NCBI RefSeq assembly: GCF_016587415.1
Contig: NZ_BNJI01000001.1
Span: 3,945,501-4,009,500 of the forward strand
Length of the DNA: 64,000 bases
From: Ktedonobacter sp. SOSP1-85
GTDB taxonomy: Bacteria > Chloroflexota > Ktedonobacteria > Ktedonobacterales > Ktedonobacteraceae
Direction: 5' to 3'
Both the position numbers and the translations under genes were made by a program. Positions within the stretch are counted from its first letter, which is position 1. Each line of letters opens with the position of its first letter. The notes beneath the pieces are model-generated. The model saw nothing but the letters and a program-made list of their open reading frames with translations. It was not told the origin of the DNA and did not search any database. Positions 54,546-63,844 of this stretch are shown here, piece after piece.

Positions 54546-56390
54546 TTACAAACCCTGGTAATGTTGTGGCTTGACTACCGCGTGGTGATAGGCCATATCC
54601 TCTTCTTGTTCTACCTGTTCTGGCATCTCCTTAGCTGCGTTGGGTCCCTCTATATCTGTGCGCAGGTCAGCAATGCCCTGGCCTATCTCATTGAGGCGGG
54701 CCTGTGACATCTCGACGCGCTTCTGTTCGGTGCGCACAAAGCGCGTGTAGGGAGCGATGGATTCACGAACGCGCTGCATGGAGCCGCGCAGTTCGCGTTG
54801 AAACTGTTCCTGCATCACGCCATGCAGCCGCTTGCGCAGGGCCTCGATCTTGAGATCAAAGTCACGCTTGGCCTTCTTGCGCCGCGCCGGGATGATGTAG
54901 AGTCCCAGGCTGAGCAGGACCGCGCCCGCCAGGATGCCGCTGACATCCGCCGCCGCTGTGCCGACAAAGGCCACAATGGCCGCGCCCAGGCCGATGCCGC
55001 CCGCGCCCGCTATGGCTGCCTGGGTTACGGCATACCGTAGATCTTGCGAGAGCTCTTCCGCCTCCGCTTGCCGGTTATAGGTCTGGACGACACCATGCGC
55101 CTGGCGTGCCACGGCTTGCAGCAAGGCGCGGCGGTTATAATCAAATTGGCGGCTGACCGAACCTATCATGTCTTCGTCGCTGCGCACGCTCATTTGTCGC
55201 CTGCGCTCAAGGTAATCCATGACGTTCTGCCAGAGTTTATGTTCCTGTTCGACCATCCAGTCGATCAACTCCTGGACCGCGGCATCGATGCGCGTGGCGC
55301 TATCGCCGATGACTTCATGCTCAAACTCCTGGCGAATGCGGTCACTCTTGATCAGATCAAAGATGCGTCCCAGGCGGATGGTGTCATCGAAGAAGTTATT
55401 CCCGCGCACATGCATATCCAGGACAATGTTCTCGATTTCGCCCAGGCGGTGTGTGAAGTTGCTCTCCATATCTTCTCGGTAGAGTTCGAGTTGTTCCTCA
55501 ATGGTGTGGACGGTGCGCGCATCCTCCGCGAGGAGCTTGCTGCGCTTCTCTACCGCGCTTTGGGTCTGCCCCAGGATGCGCTGCATGACGCCTAAAGGGC
55601 TGAGGAACTTGAGGCGAATGCGCTCATCGGCGTCCAGAGTCTGGAACATATACTCTTCTAGCTTGCCGAAGCGGCTCTCTTCCCATAGAGCAATCGCCTG
55701 CTCTCCCGCTGCCTCCTGCGCCTGGCGGGCCTTGAGGGCCGAGACAGGAAAGACCTCTGGCTGAAAACCCAGCAGATGCTTGCAGTTGTCATGAATGAAG
55801 TGCAGCAGCTTGGCCAGGTCTGCCTTGTGGCGCAGGAGGTCGATTTTATTTAAGACAATGATGACCTTCTTCCCCCAGGCGCGAATGCGCTCAAGGAAGA
55901 GTTTTTCGCTCTGCGTAAAGGGCCGGTCGACGGAGGTAATAAACATGATCAGGTCGCTACGCGGGATGAAGTCTTCGGTAAGCTGTTCGTGCTCGCGCAG
56001 CACGGCATTGACTCCAGGGGTATCGACGATGCTGATATTCTGGAGAAAGTCGGCTGGATAGCTGACCTCCAGGATGCGATTCTCACGTTCATGAACTGTG
56101 TGCTGCTCATCATAGCGCAGGATTGCGATCTGGTGTGTCGTTGGAAGCACGCCCTCTTCCATGACCTCCCTGCGCAAGAGTGCATTGATGAGCGCCGATT
56201 TTCCGGCGTTGAACTCGCCCACAATGACTAGCAGGAACAGATTCTCCAGCGTTGCCGTGACCTGGCGCAGCGTTTCTGTCTGCACATCGGCTCCAGCGAA
56301 GCCGCTCAGGCACTCTTGCAGCTCGCTCGCCAGGCGACGCTCCGCCTGTAATAATTCCTGTTGCCGCTCGTGTAATGCTGCCTTTGCCAT
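54546..56390 (-). CDS. Bacterial dynamin-like GTPase
   Basis: 614 residues. G1 GEFNAGKSALINALL, G2 threonine in PTTHQ, G3 DTPGVNAVL and G4 NKID, in an N-terminal GTPase domain (about 50-250). A long helical part follows (IEEQLELYREDMESNF, REFEHEV..., about 280-440), two adjacent membrane helices (AAIAGAGGIGLGAAIVAFVG and SGILAGAVLLSLGLYI, about 470-512), then a basic helical tail. This is the bacterial dynamin-like layout with membrane paddle; such proteins remodel or fuse membranes. Only one gene is present, so it probably acts as a homo-oligomer. Confidence 0.9.
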   Translation of the reverse strand: MAKAALHERQQELLQAERRLASELQECLSGFAGADVQTETLRQVTATLENLFLLVIVGEFNAGKSALINALLRREVMEEGVLPTTHQIAILRYDEQHTVHERENRILEVSYPADFLQNISIVDTPGVNAVLREHEQLTEDFIPRSDLIMFITSVDRPFTQSEKLFLERIRAWGKKVIIVLNKIDLLRHKADLAKLLHFIHDNCKHLLGFQPEVFPVSALKARQAQEAAGEQAIALWEESRFGKLEEYMFQTLDADERIRLKFLSPLGVMQRILGQTQSAVEKRSKLLAEDARTVHTIEEQLELYREDMESNFTHRLGEIENIVLDMHVRGNNFFDDTIRLGRIFDLIKSDRIRQEFEHEVIGDSATRIDAAVQELIDWMVEQEHKLWQNVMDYLERRRQMSVRSDEDMIGSVSRQFDYNRRALLQAVARQAHGVVQTYNRQAEAEELSQDLRYAVTQAAIAGAGGIGLGAAIVAFVGTAAADVSGILAGAVLLSLGLYIIPARRKKAKRDFDLKIEALRKRLHGVMQEQFQRELRGSMQRVRESIAPYTRFVRTEQKRVEMSQARLNEIGQGIADLRTDIEGPNAAKEMPEQVEQEEDMAYHHAVVKPQHYQGL

Positions 56391-56488
56391 CTATCATCCA
56401 TCCTCTCGCCTACAAGGAGTTGGTTAGCCTATAGCTCCTGAGTACATTATAGGGAAGACTATAAAACAATCGGAGAGACTATAAAACC

Positions 56489-56641
56489 TGTAGGGACCAT
56501 GCTTGCATGGACTCTTCCCTTCCTCTCTAAACGCAGCCGCCCGGCAGGTGGACGAAGGTAGGTGCGCCCTTTAGAAGCACTACCTTCGTCCACCTGCATG
56601 GGCGGCGCGCCGCTTGCCATTACCAGCTATTGGACCCTACA
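56489..56641. repeat. Family B element with a family C palindrome nested inside
   Basis: Family B termini TGTAGGGACCATGC (56489) and GGACCCTACA (ends 56641). A full family C copy lies inside at about 56532-56607, with arms CAGGTGGACGAA / TTCGTCCACCTG and outer stem GCAGCCGCCC / GGGCGGCG. The nesting shows that C arrived after B at this locus. Confidence 0.9.
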
Positions 56642-56644
56642 AAT

Positions 56645-57631
56645 TTACTCAGTGACTTCATCAATAAAGAGGCAGGCGGGCACTTCTTCAGGTACAATCA
56701 CGTTTAGGGCCTGGGGCGCAATTTTAAAGATTGTAGGCTGCGCGCCGCGTTCGCTGGTGAAGCCCAAGGGATCACCATCGACCTGGATGGCAATGGCATG
56801 CCTGGTGCGAATCTCTACCTCTTGGCATGTCTCATAGCGTACCCATTGCCGCCTCTGGCGTCGATGCAAAAGGACGTCTATGCCCATTAAAACTGTATTA
56901 ATGAGGCTCTGACTGCGCGCTATGCAGACATCTAATAGCCCATCGTTACACTTGGCCTGCCAGGTGTACTTGATGGCCCCGCCGTAGAGCTGGGTGTTGC
57001 CAATCACGATCTGTGTAGCATGTGTCTTAATTAATTCTTTCCCATCAATGTGAAGAGAGACGCGAAAGCCTTTGAAGGTCAGGGTCTTCCAGAGGCCAAC
57101 CAGGAGGTAGCCCAGTACACCAAGTTTCTTGGCTGGCCTCTGTTCTACCTCGTGGGTGACCTCGGCATCCAGGCCAATGCCTGCCATCAATAGGAAGTAA
57201 CGCTCATTGACTTTTCCCAGGTCGATGCGCCGCCGCTGCCCCTGGAGCAGGATCTCGCGCGCCGCGCCGTTCTCCAGTGGAATACCCACCTCGCGCGCCC
57301 AGACGTTGACCGTTCCGTTTGGTAAGACGCCGAGCGCGGTCTCGCTACCCGCCAGCTCTTGAATGACCTCATTGATCGTGCCATCGCCGCCAATCGCGAC
57401 CACTACATCGATGTTCTGCTTAACCGCCTCATGGGCAAAGCGCCCCGCATCTCCCTGCTGCTGAGTGAGTCGCAGATGAGCGTCCCAGCCCTGTGTCTGG
57501 AGAAACTGTACCGTCTCATCTACCTGTTTTTTATTGTTGACATAGCTGCCCGAGGTGGGATTAGCGATCAAGACCGCGCTTGTGGGCTGAAATTTCTTCT
57601 TAGAGGAGGCTGATTGTAGTGGTTGTTGCAT
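56645..57631 (-). CDS. Diacylglycerol/lipid kinase-family protein (YegS/DgkB type)
   Basis: 328 residues from the ATG at 57631 (GGAAAG upstream). Catalytic domain: VLIANPTSGSY, VVAIGGDGTINEVIQELAG (the GGDGT nucleotide-binding signature) and LGVLPNGTVNVWAREVGIP. The C-terminal beta-sandwich domain includes AGIGLDAEVTH and QVDGDPLG. These enzymes phosphorylate diacylglycerol or related lipids to recycle phospholipid head-group precursors. Substrate among the YegS/DgkB/BmrU group is not resolvable. Confidence 0.93.
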   Translation of the reverse strand: MQQPLQSASSKKKFQPTSAVLIANPTSGSYVNNKKQVDETVQFLQTQGWDAHLRLTQQQGDAGRFAHEAVKQNIDVVVAIGGDGTINEVIQELAGSETALGVLPNGTVNVWAREVGIPLENGAAREILLQGQRRRIDLGKVNERYFLLMAGIGLDAEVTHEVEQRPAKKLGVLGYLLVGLWKTLTFKGFRVSLHIDGKELIKTHATQIVIGNTQLYGGAIKYTWQAKCNDGLLDVCIARSQSLINTVLMGIDVLLHRRQRRQWVRYETCQEVEIRTRHAIAIQVDGDPLGFTSERGAQPTIFKIAPQALNVIVPEEVPACLFIDEVTE

Positions 57632-57744
57632 ATATGTCTTTCCTTGCGTCATGGCAAAGCTTCTTTATCATAAGTATTTCATTGAAGATAATCCTTGTAG
57701 ATAATACGTTCCTGTTTGCCCTCTAGTTTTGCATAACCAGTATC

Positions 57745-57802
57745 ATATGATGGAAAAGCGGAGCCGAGCAGCGAGCTGCTCGGCCCCGCTTTTCCATCAT
57801 AT
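57745..57802. repeat. Near-perfect 28-bp hairpin
   Basis: Arms 57745-57772 and 57775-57802 with one mismatch, 2-base centre, ending 1 base before the MurF-Alr stop codon. It separates two same-strand genes. Confidence 0.75.
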
Positions 57803-57803
57803 C

Positions 57804-60431
57804 CTAATTCACGCGGGGGACGCGGGCCAGGATCTCGGCGACGACCTCGTAGTTGATTGTGCCGAGCCTTCTGGCAATCTCTTCGGCGGTTAGCTCCGCC
57901 TTGCCCTGCCGACCAATAAGCACGACTTCGTCTCCCATACGCACCTGGGGAATGGCGCTGACATCAATCATGCATTGATCCATGCATACGCGCCCGATGA
58001 GGGGGGCCTCCTGCCCATGAACTAGCACGCTCTCCCAATTGCGTGGCGCTCTGCGGAAACCGTCTGCGTAGCCTACGGGCAGGACCGCAATACGTGTGGG
58101 GCGCTCCGTTACATAGGTGCAGCCATAACTGATGCATTCGCCCGCGGGAATCATCTTCACCTGGGCGATCTGTGTCTTAAAGGAGAGTGCCGCTTTAAAG
58201 CCATCTGGTACCCTGACCTCTTCCGAGGGGTCCAGGCCATAAATCGCGATGCCGGGGCGCACCATCGTAAAGTGCGCCTCGGGAAGGCTGAGCGTTGCCG
58301 CGCTATTGGCCGCGTGTACCACTGGGGGGCATATTTCCTCCCGCTCAAGCAGTTCCAGAATGTGCTGGAAGCGCGCGAGCTGAGTGTGGGCGTATGTCTT
58401 ATCATCGGCATCCGCGCTGGCAAAATGGGTATAGATGCCCTCTACTTCCAGTCCCTTTAGCTCACCTGCTTCGCGTACGAGGGCTAGAATCTCTTCTGCC
58501 TGCTCGCTACGGATGCCGAGCCTACCCATTCCAGTATCGACCTTTATATGGACACGTACAGACTGGCGTAGCGCCTGGGCCGCGCGGGCGAGGGCCTGGG
58601 CCGATTCGCTGCTATAGAGGGTGATGGTGACGTCCAGGCGCACGGCCTCGCGCATCTGCCAGTAGGGAACGTAGCCGAAGATCAGGATGGGCGCGTCAAT
58701 GCCAGCCTCACGCAGGGCGGCGGCCTCGCTAAGCGTGGCGACCCCGAGCATGCTCGCGCCGTTGTGCAGGACGGTGCGCGCCACCTTGAGCGCGCCATGC
58801 CCGTACGCATCGGCCTTTAAGCTGATCAGGATCTGGACCCCTGGCCCCACGATCTCGCGTATTTTGCGCACATTATTGCCGATGGCGCTCAGGTCGATCT
58901 CCACCCAGGTTGGGCGCTCAGTCTGTAAGATCAGGATCTGCTTCCAACCGGGTGTCTGGCGTACTAGCTTCTCCTGTGCCTCCTCGGGTTGGGCCATCAG
59001 CATCTCGGTGACGCGCTCCATACGCGTGGCCTCTGATCCCTTGAGCAGGACGACGTTGCGTCCTGCCTCGCCCTCGCGCTCCAGGCAGGTACGTTCCAGA
59101 TAAGTCCGTGCCAGTTGCGCGGCGTCCTCGTGGGTGGAGACCAGCTTTATCTGCTCGCTCGTCAGCCCGGCCCGCCTGGCGCCCTCTGCGATCAGAGCGA
59201 TTCGCTCGCCGCGCAGGATAAGATAATCGACCTTGCTAGCGGCCTGCTCGCCTATCTGCTCATACCAGTCATCCTGGTAGTAGCCGAGATTAAGCATCTC
59301 GCCCAGGATGGCGACGCGTTTGCCGCCTTCGTTGGTCAACTCGTCGAGGGCATCGAGTCCCGCCAGGACGGAACCCGGTGAGGCGTTATGTGTGTCATCC
59401 AGGAGCCTGGACTCATAGACGCCTGGAAGCGGATTGAGCCTGCCTTCAATGGGGCTGAGCTGCTCCAGAGCCTCACTGACCTCCTCCGCGCTCATGCCAC
59501 ATGCGCGCCCAATTCTATAGGCTGCGAGCATGGTGCCGATATGCTGACGTCCCAGCAGGCACGAGGCCAGGGTAAGCGTTCCCGCCTCACCCTCTTGCTC
59601 CAGGGGAAATGAGAGACCTTCCCAGCCGACTCGGATTTGTGTCTCATCGATCTCGCGTATTCCGAGTGGACGAATATCTGGCGTGGATGAACCGCGTTGC
59701 TGCTGGTAGCGTTCTACGATCTTGACCAATCTCTCATCCGCGTCATTGAGCCAGAAGCAACCCTCGGCTGGCAGGCTATAGAGCAGCTCGCTGAGCTCTT
59801 TCGCCAGGTGTTCAAGTGAGCCAAAGTATTGGAGCTGGACGGGAGCTACATTGGTAAGGATGCCGATATGGGGCTTTACCATCTGGCATAGCTCATGGAG
59901 CTCGCCGGGGTGATCGCAACCTAACTCCAGGACCGCGTACTCATGTTGTGGCTCCAGCCGCCCCAGCGAGAGGGGAATGCCCAGCAGGTCATTGTAGTTC
60001 TTCCAACTGCGAAAGGTGGCATAGTTACGCGAGAGCACGCTGGCGATGGCCTCCTTCGTGCTTGTTTTGCCTACGCCGCCCGCGACCGCGATAATGGTTG
60101 GCTGCCAGCGTTGTAAAATCTCGCTGGCATAGGCCTGTAGCGCCTGGCGTGTATTTTCAACCATGACGGTCGTGATTTGTTTGAGTCGCTCCTGCTCTGC
60201 CTCTGGCATACTTTCGATGTGGCGTGCCTCCACCAATAGGCCAGTCGCCCCTCGCTCGATAGCATCAAAGAGATGGTCATGACCATCCCCACGCTCTCCA
60301 CGTACCGCGACAAACATCTCCCCAGGCAGGATCTGTCGAGTATCATGACTAAAGCCCTGAAAACGCGTCTGCTTCTCCGGACTCTGAAGTCTGCCTTGTG
60401 TGGCGGCCAATAAATATGCCAGCTGTATCAC
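57804..60431 (-). CDS. MurF-alanine racemase fusion (bifunctional peptidoglycan precursor enzyme)
   Basis: 875 residues, GTG start with GGAGGGTA upstream. Residues about 1-480 are MurF (UDP-MurNAc-tripeptide:D-Ala-D-Ala ligase): substrate-binding domain with DTRQILPGEMFVAVRGE, P-loop GGVGKTST at 118-125, and LLDDTHNASPGS in the C-terminal domain. Residues about 495-875 are alanine racemase: PLP lysine in LISLKADAYGHG (near 539), SYGCTY (catalytic Tyr near 767) and GRVCMDQCMIDV. One chain would make D-Ala and add D-Ala-D-Ala to the peptidoglycan precursor. Such fusions are known in some phyla, including Bacteroidetes. Confidence 0.95.
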   Translation of the reverse strand: MIQLAYLLAATQGRLQSPEKQTRFQGFSHDTRQILPGEMFVAVRGERGDGHDHLFDAIERGATGLLVEARHIESMPEAEQERLKQITTVMVENTRQALQAYASEILQRWQPTIIAVAGGVGKTSTKEAIASVLSRNYATFRSWKNYNDLLGIPLSLGRLEPQHEYAVLELGCDHPGELHELCQMVKPHIGILTNVAPVQLQYFGSLEHLAKELSELLYSLPAEGCFWLNDADERLVKIVERYQQQRGSSTPDIRPLGIREIDETQIRVGWEGLSFPLEQEGEAGTLTLASCLLGRQHIGTMLAAYRIGRACGMSAEEVSEALEQLSPIEGRLNPLPGVYESRLLDDTHNASPGSVLAGLDALDELTNEGGKRVAILGEMLNLGYYQDDWYEQIGEQAASKVDYLILRGERIALIAEGARRAGLTSEQIKLVSTHEDAAQLARTYLERTCLEREGEAGRNVVLLKGSEATRMERVTEMLMAQPEEAQEKLVRQTPGWKQILILQTERPTWVEIDLSAIGNNVRKIREIVGPGVQILISLKADAYGHGALKVARTVLHNGASMLGVATLSEAAALREAGIDAPILIFGYVPYWQMREAVRLDVTITLYSSESAQALARAAQALRQSVRVHIKVDTGMGRLGIRSEQAEEILALVREAGELKGLEVEGIYTHFASADADDKTYAHTQLARFQHILELLEREEICPPVVHAANSAATLSLPEAHFTMVRPGIAIYGLDPSEEVRVPDGFKAALSFKTQIAQVKMIPAGECISYGCTYVTERPTRIAVLPVGYADGFRRAPRNWESVLVHGQEAPLIGRVCMDQCMIDVSAIPQVRMGDEVVLIGRQGKAELTAEEIARRLGTINYEVVAEILARVPRVN

Positions 60432-60585
60432 ATCTACCCTCCGTTGCTAGTACCTATCTATTCTTCACCAATACTGGTGGAAACATCGCAAAGGGGAACG
60501 CCCCCGCCTCCTTTTTTACATCCTCGCCCCGCCCCTATTTTATTCTACCCGCCCCCTGCCTGCTATTTTTTCAACATAGATGCCC

Positions 60586-61680
60586 CTACATCTCCTTAAT
60601 ATAATGCATGGCACCCATATCCTTCACCATACCTTTTAATTGGAGCATTGTCAGCGTCGCAGTAACGCTCGACGCAGGCAGCCCCGATTCGCGGGTGATT
60701 TCGTCGATATGTTTGGATTCATGGTTGAGGAGTGCGAGCAGGCTCTCTTCCTCGGCGTTGGCGGGCAGCTCTCTCTTGGCCTCGATATGTTGGGGAAGCA
60801 TGTAGATGTTGAGGCGCTCAATGATGTCTTCGACGCGTGTGACCAGGTGTGCGCCATCCTGAATAAGCTTGTTGACGCCCTCGCCACCGGGAGAGAAGAT
60901 GCTATGTGGCACGCCAAAGACCTCGCGCCCCTGTTGCAGCGCTGAGCTAGCTGTGATCAATGCCCCACTTCGCGCTGGAGCTTCTGTGACAAGGACGCCC
61001 AGGGAGAGACCCGCGATGAGGTGGTTACGCGCTGGAAAGTTTCCTGCATCCGGGCGCACCCCAAGCGGGAAAGCACTGATTAGCGCGCCCTGCCCCGATT
61101 CAACAATGCGCCTGGCCAGGGCGCGATTGCTTGGCGGGTAGATGGTGTCCAGGCCACTGGCGAGGACGGCGATGGTCCTTCCTCCGGCGTCGAGAGCCGT
61201 GGTATGGGCGACAGTATCCACGCCCAGGGCCAGCCCGCTCACAATGGTGACGCGTCCTCCGGTGAGCTCAGTGGTCAATTTCTCTGTGACTTGTCTGCCA
61301 TAGCTGGTCATGCGCCGCGTGCCCACGATACCAAGGGCGTACTCCTGATCATCCTCGTTCAAGTGCCCATAGATATAGAGCACAGGAGGGGCATACTCAA
61401 ATTTACTCAGGAGCGGCGGATACTCATCATCTCTCCAGGTGATGACGCGCATCCGGCGTTTCTCCAGGCGCTCCAATTCCTGCTCTGGCACGATGCTGGT
61501 TCGCTGATGCAGGAACTTCTCCGCGGTTTTCTCATCCAGCCCTGCGCTGCATAGCTCCGCGAGCCCGGCTTGCCATGCAGCCTGCATATCGCCCTGAAAA
61601 TAGTCTTCAAGGAGGCGAAAGCGGACCGCGCCAATACCCATCACGCGACTAAAAGCAATCCAATGCATCAATTGTTGCAA
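60586..61680 (-). CDS. dprA: DNA-processing protein DprA
   Basis: 364 residues from a TTG at 61680 (GGAGACG 9 bases upstream; ATG at 61668 also possible). The SMF/Rossmann core is clear: YALGIVGTRRMTSYG, VTIVSGLALGVDTVAHTTALDAGGRTIAVLASGLDTIYPPSN, ISAFPLG, NHLIAGLS and ALITASSALQQGREVFGVPHSIFSPG. A helix-hairpin-helix-like N-terminal region and a C-terminal winged helix (HIDEITRESGLPASSVTATLTMLQLKG) are also present. DprA loads RecA on incoming single-stranded DNA in transformation. topA often follows dprA; here it does not. Confidence 0.96.
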   Translation of the reverse strand: MQQLMHWIAFSRVMGIGAVRFRLLEDYFQGDMQAAWQAGLAELCSAGLDEKTAEKFLHQRTSIVPEQELERLEKRRMRVITWRDDEYPPLLSKFEYAPPVLYIYGHLNEDDQEYALGIVGTRRMTSYGRQVTEKLTTELTGGRVTIVSGLALGVDTVAHTTALDAGGRTIAVLASGLDTIYPPSNRALARRIVESGQGALISAFPLGVRPDAGNFPARNHLIAGLSLGVLVTEAPARSGALITASSALQQGREVFGVPHSIFSPGGEGVNKLIQDGAHLVTRVEDIIERLNIYMLPQHIEAKRELPANAEEESLLALLNHESKHIDEITRESGLPASSVTATLTMLQLKGMVKDMGAMHYIKEM

Positions 61681-61916
61681 TGGGAGCGTCTCCGAGGGTA
61701 ATAATGCTTAGCCGTCTGTGGAACTTCTTCATGCACTTCCATCGTCTTCTTCCTCTATCTTCTTCTTCTTCTTCTTCTTATTTTAAGTGGTTAGTCCATT
61801 AGGGCTGTGTGTTCACCTGAGGAGCGTCCCGTGCCTAGCAGGCACACATAGTAGGCTGGCTGTGCGCTCCCGAATGGGGTTCCTCCGGCCAGTCGTGGTG
61901 CGTCCTGATCCTCAGC
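61681..61916. other. Intergenic region with CTT microsatellite and micro-hairpin
   Basis: A run of CTT repeats at about 61758-61780 lies upstream of dprA on the plus strand (GAA on the sense strand). A shortened micro-hairpin CCCGAATGGGG occurs at 61869-61879, outside any larger repeat I can define. Confidence 0.5.
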
Positions 61917-62016
61917 ATGCAGCCGCCCAGCGGGGAAACGAAGGTAGGTTGTGCCCCTGCGCCCCCGAATGGGGGTTTAGAAGCACTACCTTCGTTTCCC
62001 CGCATGGGTGGCGGGC
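61917..62016. repeat. Family C palindrome with a micro-hairpin inserted in its loop
   Basis: Outer stem GCAGCCGCCC / GGGTGGCGGG, arms GCGGGGAAACGAA / TTCGTTTCCCCGC. Within the loop, after GGTAGGTTGTGCCCCTGCG, lies CCCCCGAATGGGGG (61962-61975), then TTTAGAAGCACTACC. Confidence 0.9.
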
Positions 62017-62047
62017 TCGCCGAGTACTACCCAAAAAGCGTGCTTTG

Positions 62048-63622
62048 TCACTCCTCCTCTATGAAAGAGGTAAATTGCTCGCTCGCCCCGGGCCGTGGAC
62101 GCGGTGGCATCACATTCCCTGCCTGTCCCGGCTGGACCGGTGGCGGGGGGCCTGGCTGTGTATAACGCCCAGGATTGGTATAGTGGGCGTAAGGATCGAT
62201 GGGCGTGAACGATTGCGGACCAGGCCCCCAGTGGGCCTCGTCAAGAATACGTTGTGCCTGGGCGATGGCCAGCTTTCGTTCCTGCTGGATGCGTACCTGT
62301 CTACGGTAGATGAAGTAGCCTGCGAAGGCGAAGCCAGGCGAAGCCAGGAGGAATATGCCCAGGGCCAGGAGCAGTGTGCTATAGGGCACCGGGTTGTTAC
62401 TGTTGGGGGTAACAACTTGCTTAGTCGGTTGTGGATCTTGTTTCTCCTGGTCTGGAGTGAGGATGGACGATTGATGCTGAGAGAGACGCCAGGCATTTTC
62501 GAGATGGGCCTCATCCATGCCCAGGCTTGCCTTCAAGTCCTCATCAAAGTTCGGATAGCTACTATTGCCCATATCTTTGATAAGCGTATGCATTTTTGCC
62601 TGCCCAAAGGTGTTGTACATATAGGTGACCAGGTCCCAGCTCTGAGCATAGGCCAGGTAGGCCTGATTGCTATCGGAGGGAAAGTTGTCCTCGATCTCGC
62701 TCAGGCGTAGAATCTGGTGGTTTTTAAGACCCTGGCGTAGCTGATAGGACAACTCGCCCTCGTGATACTCCTGGTTATAGACCGCGAGCCCCTCGTCGAG
62801 CCAGCGGGGAATATCGATGCCGCCATCTGTCAGCTCATGTAATACCAGGTGCGACATCTCATGTGGCATATCGCGGATAAGCGTGTTATCCTGAGCGTCT
62901 TCGACGACGAACATCCCCTGGCGAATATCGGGGAAGGCGATGCCACCCACCCATTCATACGTATCAGGTGGAAGCGCGCTCTTAAATGCATTTGTATCTT
63001 TGTATATCCAGAGCGTGATTGGTTTGGTCGGTGCGCCCCCTAGATTGCTAGTCAGACGTTTGACGGCTTTATCCACGCCGGCGCGCAACGACTGAACCTC
63101 GGCGTCATCGCTATTATAATACTTGATCTGGAACTGCTGGACATCGGTCTCCTGCCAGGCGAAACGCTGGTCGTTGACGTCAAATTTCTGTGTAGTACCG
63201 GTATGGTCGGCGCCCGCGTTGTCCTCTATCTCCCAGTGATAGGAGATGGGTGTGCCCGGAGAGAAGAAGTCATCCGCTTTTTGCATATCTTCATGCCAGG
63301 AGAGATGGACGCTCGTGCCAGGCTTTGCGGCTGTCACTACGTGAACCTCGTCTCCATTAAGAGAAGGGGACTGGATGTAGAGAATAGCCTGCGTAATCTT
63401 GCCACCCGCGTCATTTGCTGTGAGCGAGAAATCGATGCTATCAGGGAAATGGACCTGCTGTGTCTGAGAGGTGATGGTGATGGCATCTCGTGCCACCCCG
63501 CTCCTGGCCAGCATAAGCGAAGTCATACTTAATAATAAAGTAAAGCTCAGGGCGAGAGAGAGAAAGAATTTAGCGAAAGCATAGCGGTTCTTATATATAT
63601 GCATACGAGGCGTAGGATGCAT
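62048..63622 (-). CDS. Membrane-anchored zinc metallopeptidase (peptidase MA-like)
   Basis: 524 residues from the ATG at 63622 (AGAGGAG upstream with long spacing; ATG at 63604 is an alternative). An N-terminal signal or anchor (FAKFFLSLALSFTLLLSM) leads to an Ig-like domain (about 40-145), then a gluzincin domain: HEMSH zinc motif (HExxH) near 275, followed by the third ligand in RWLDEGLAVYNQEY. A C-terminal membrane helix (TLLLALGIFLLASPGFAFAGYFIYRR, about 415-440) is followed by a Pro-rich cytosolic tail. So the protease faces outward and is held by one or two membrane anchors. Substrate unknown; similar proteins are frequent in Chloroflexi. Confidence 0.85.
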   Translation of the reverse strand: MHPTPRMHIYKNRYAFAKFFLSLALSFTLLLSMTSLMLARSGVARDAITITSQTQQVHFPDSIDFSLTANDAGGKITQAILYIQSPSLNGDEVHVVTAAKPGTSVHLSWHEDMQKADDFFSPGTPISYHWEIEDNAGADHTGTTQKFDVNDQRFAWQETDVQQFQIKYYNSDDAEVQSLRAGVDKAVKRLTSNLGGAPTKPITLWIYKDTNAFKSALPPDTYEWVGGIAFPDIRQGMFVVEDAQDNTLIRDMPHEMSHLVLHELTDGGIDIPRWLDEGLAVYNQEYHEGELSYQLRQGLKNHQILRLSEIEDNFPSDSNQAYLAYAQSWDLVTYMYNTFGQAKMHTLIKDMGNSSYPNFDEDLKASLGMDEAHLENAWRLSQHQSSILTPDQEKQDPQPTKQVVTPNSNNPVPYSTLLLALGIFLLASPGFAFAGYFIYRRQVRIQQERKLAIAQAQRILDEAHWGPGPQSFTPIDPYAHYTNPGRYTQPGPPPPVQPGQAGNVMPPRPRPGASEQFTSFIEEE

Positions 63623-63643
63623 AAACCTGCTGGCTCCTCTCAA

Positions 63644-63781
63644 GATCTATAGACTCAACAATGGAAATATATCATTCCGCATTGTACCCGATTCTCCCCG
63701 CTGCTGTATACTCTCTCCCCTTTTCTTGCTATTCCAAGATGTATCATTTGATGCCCCTCCCACCACCTACCACAAAAAATG
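63644..63781. other. Upstream region of the metallopeptidase gene
   Basis: About 140 bases without a gene. It should carry the promoter of the metallopeptidase gene, but I see no clear -35/-10 pair. Confidence 0.3.
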
Positions 63782-63806
63782 TGTAGGGTCCATGCTGGCA
63801 TGGACT
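63782..63806 (+). repeat. Family B left terminus (element incomplete in window)
   Basis: TGTAGGGTCCATGC TGGCATGGACT matches the 25-bp terminus of other family B copies. Family C copies follow, as in the nested locus at 56489, so the right terminus may lie beyond the window. Confidence 0.7.
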
Positions 63807-63844
63807 CCATACGCATGCAGTGAAGAGTGATTGCACGATCCCCA

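Noticed and set aside
61755..61782. CTT run as a regulatory repeat of dprA.
   Set aside because: It is a simple microsatellite; length variation could matter, but nothing else in the sequence points to phase variation.
61787..62710. 307-residue plus-strand frame over repeats and the metallopeptidase 3' end.
   Set aside because: It is half repeat DNA and half antisense to the peptidase, without family features.
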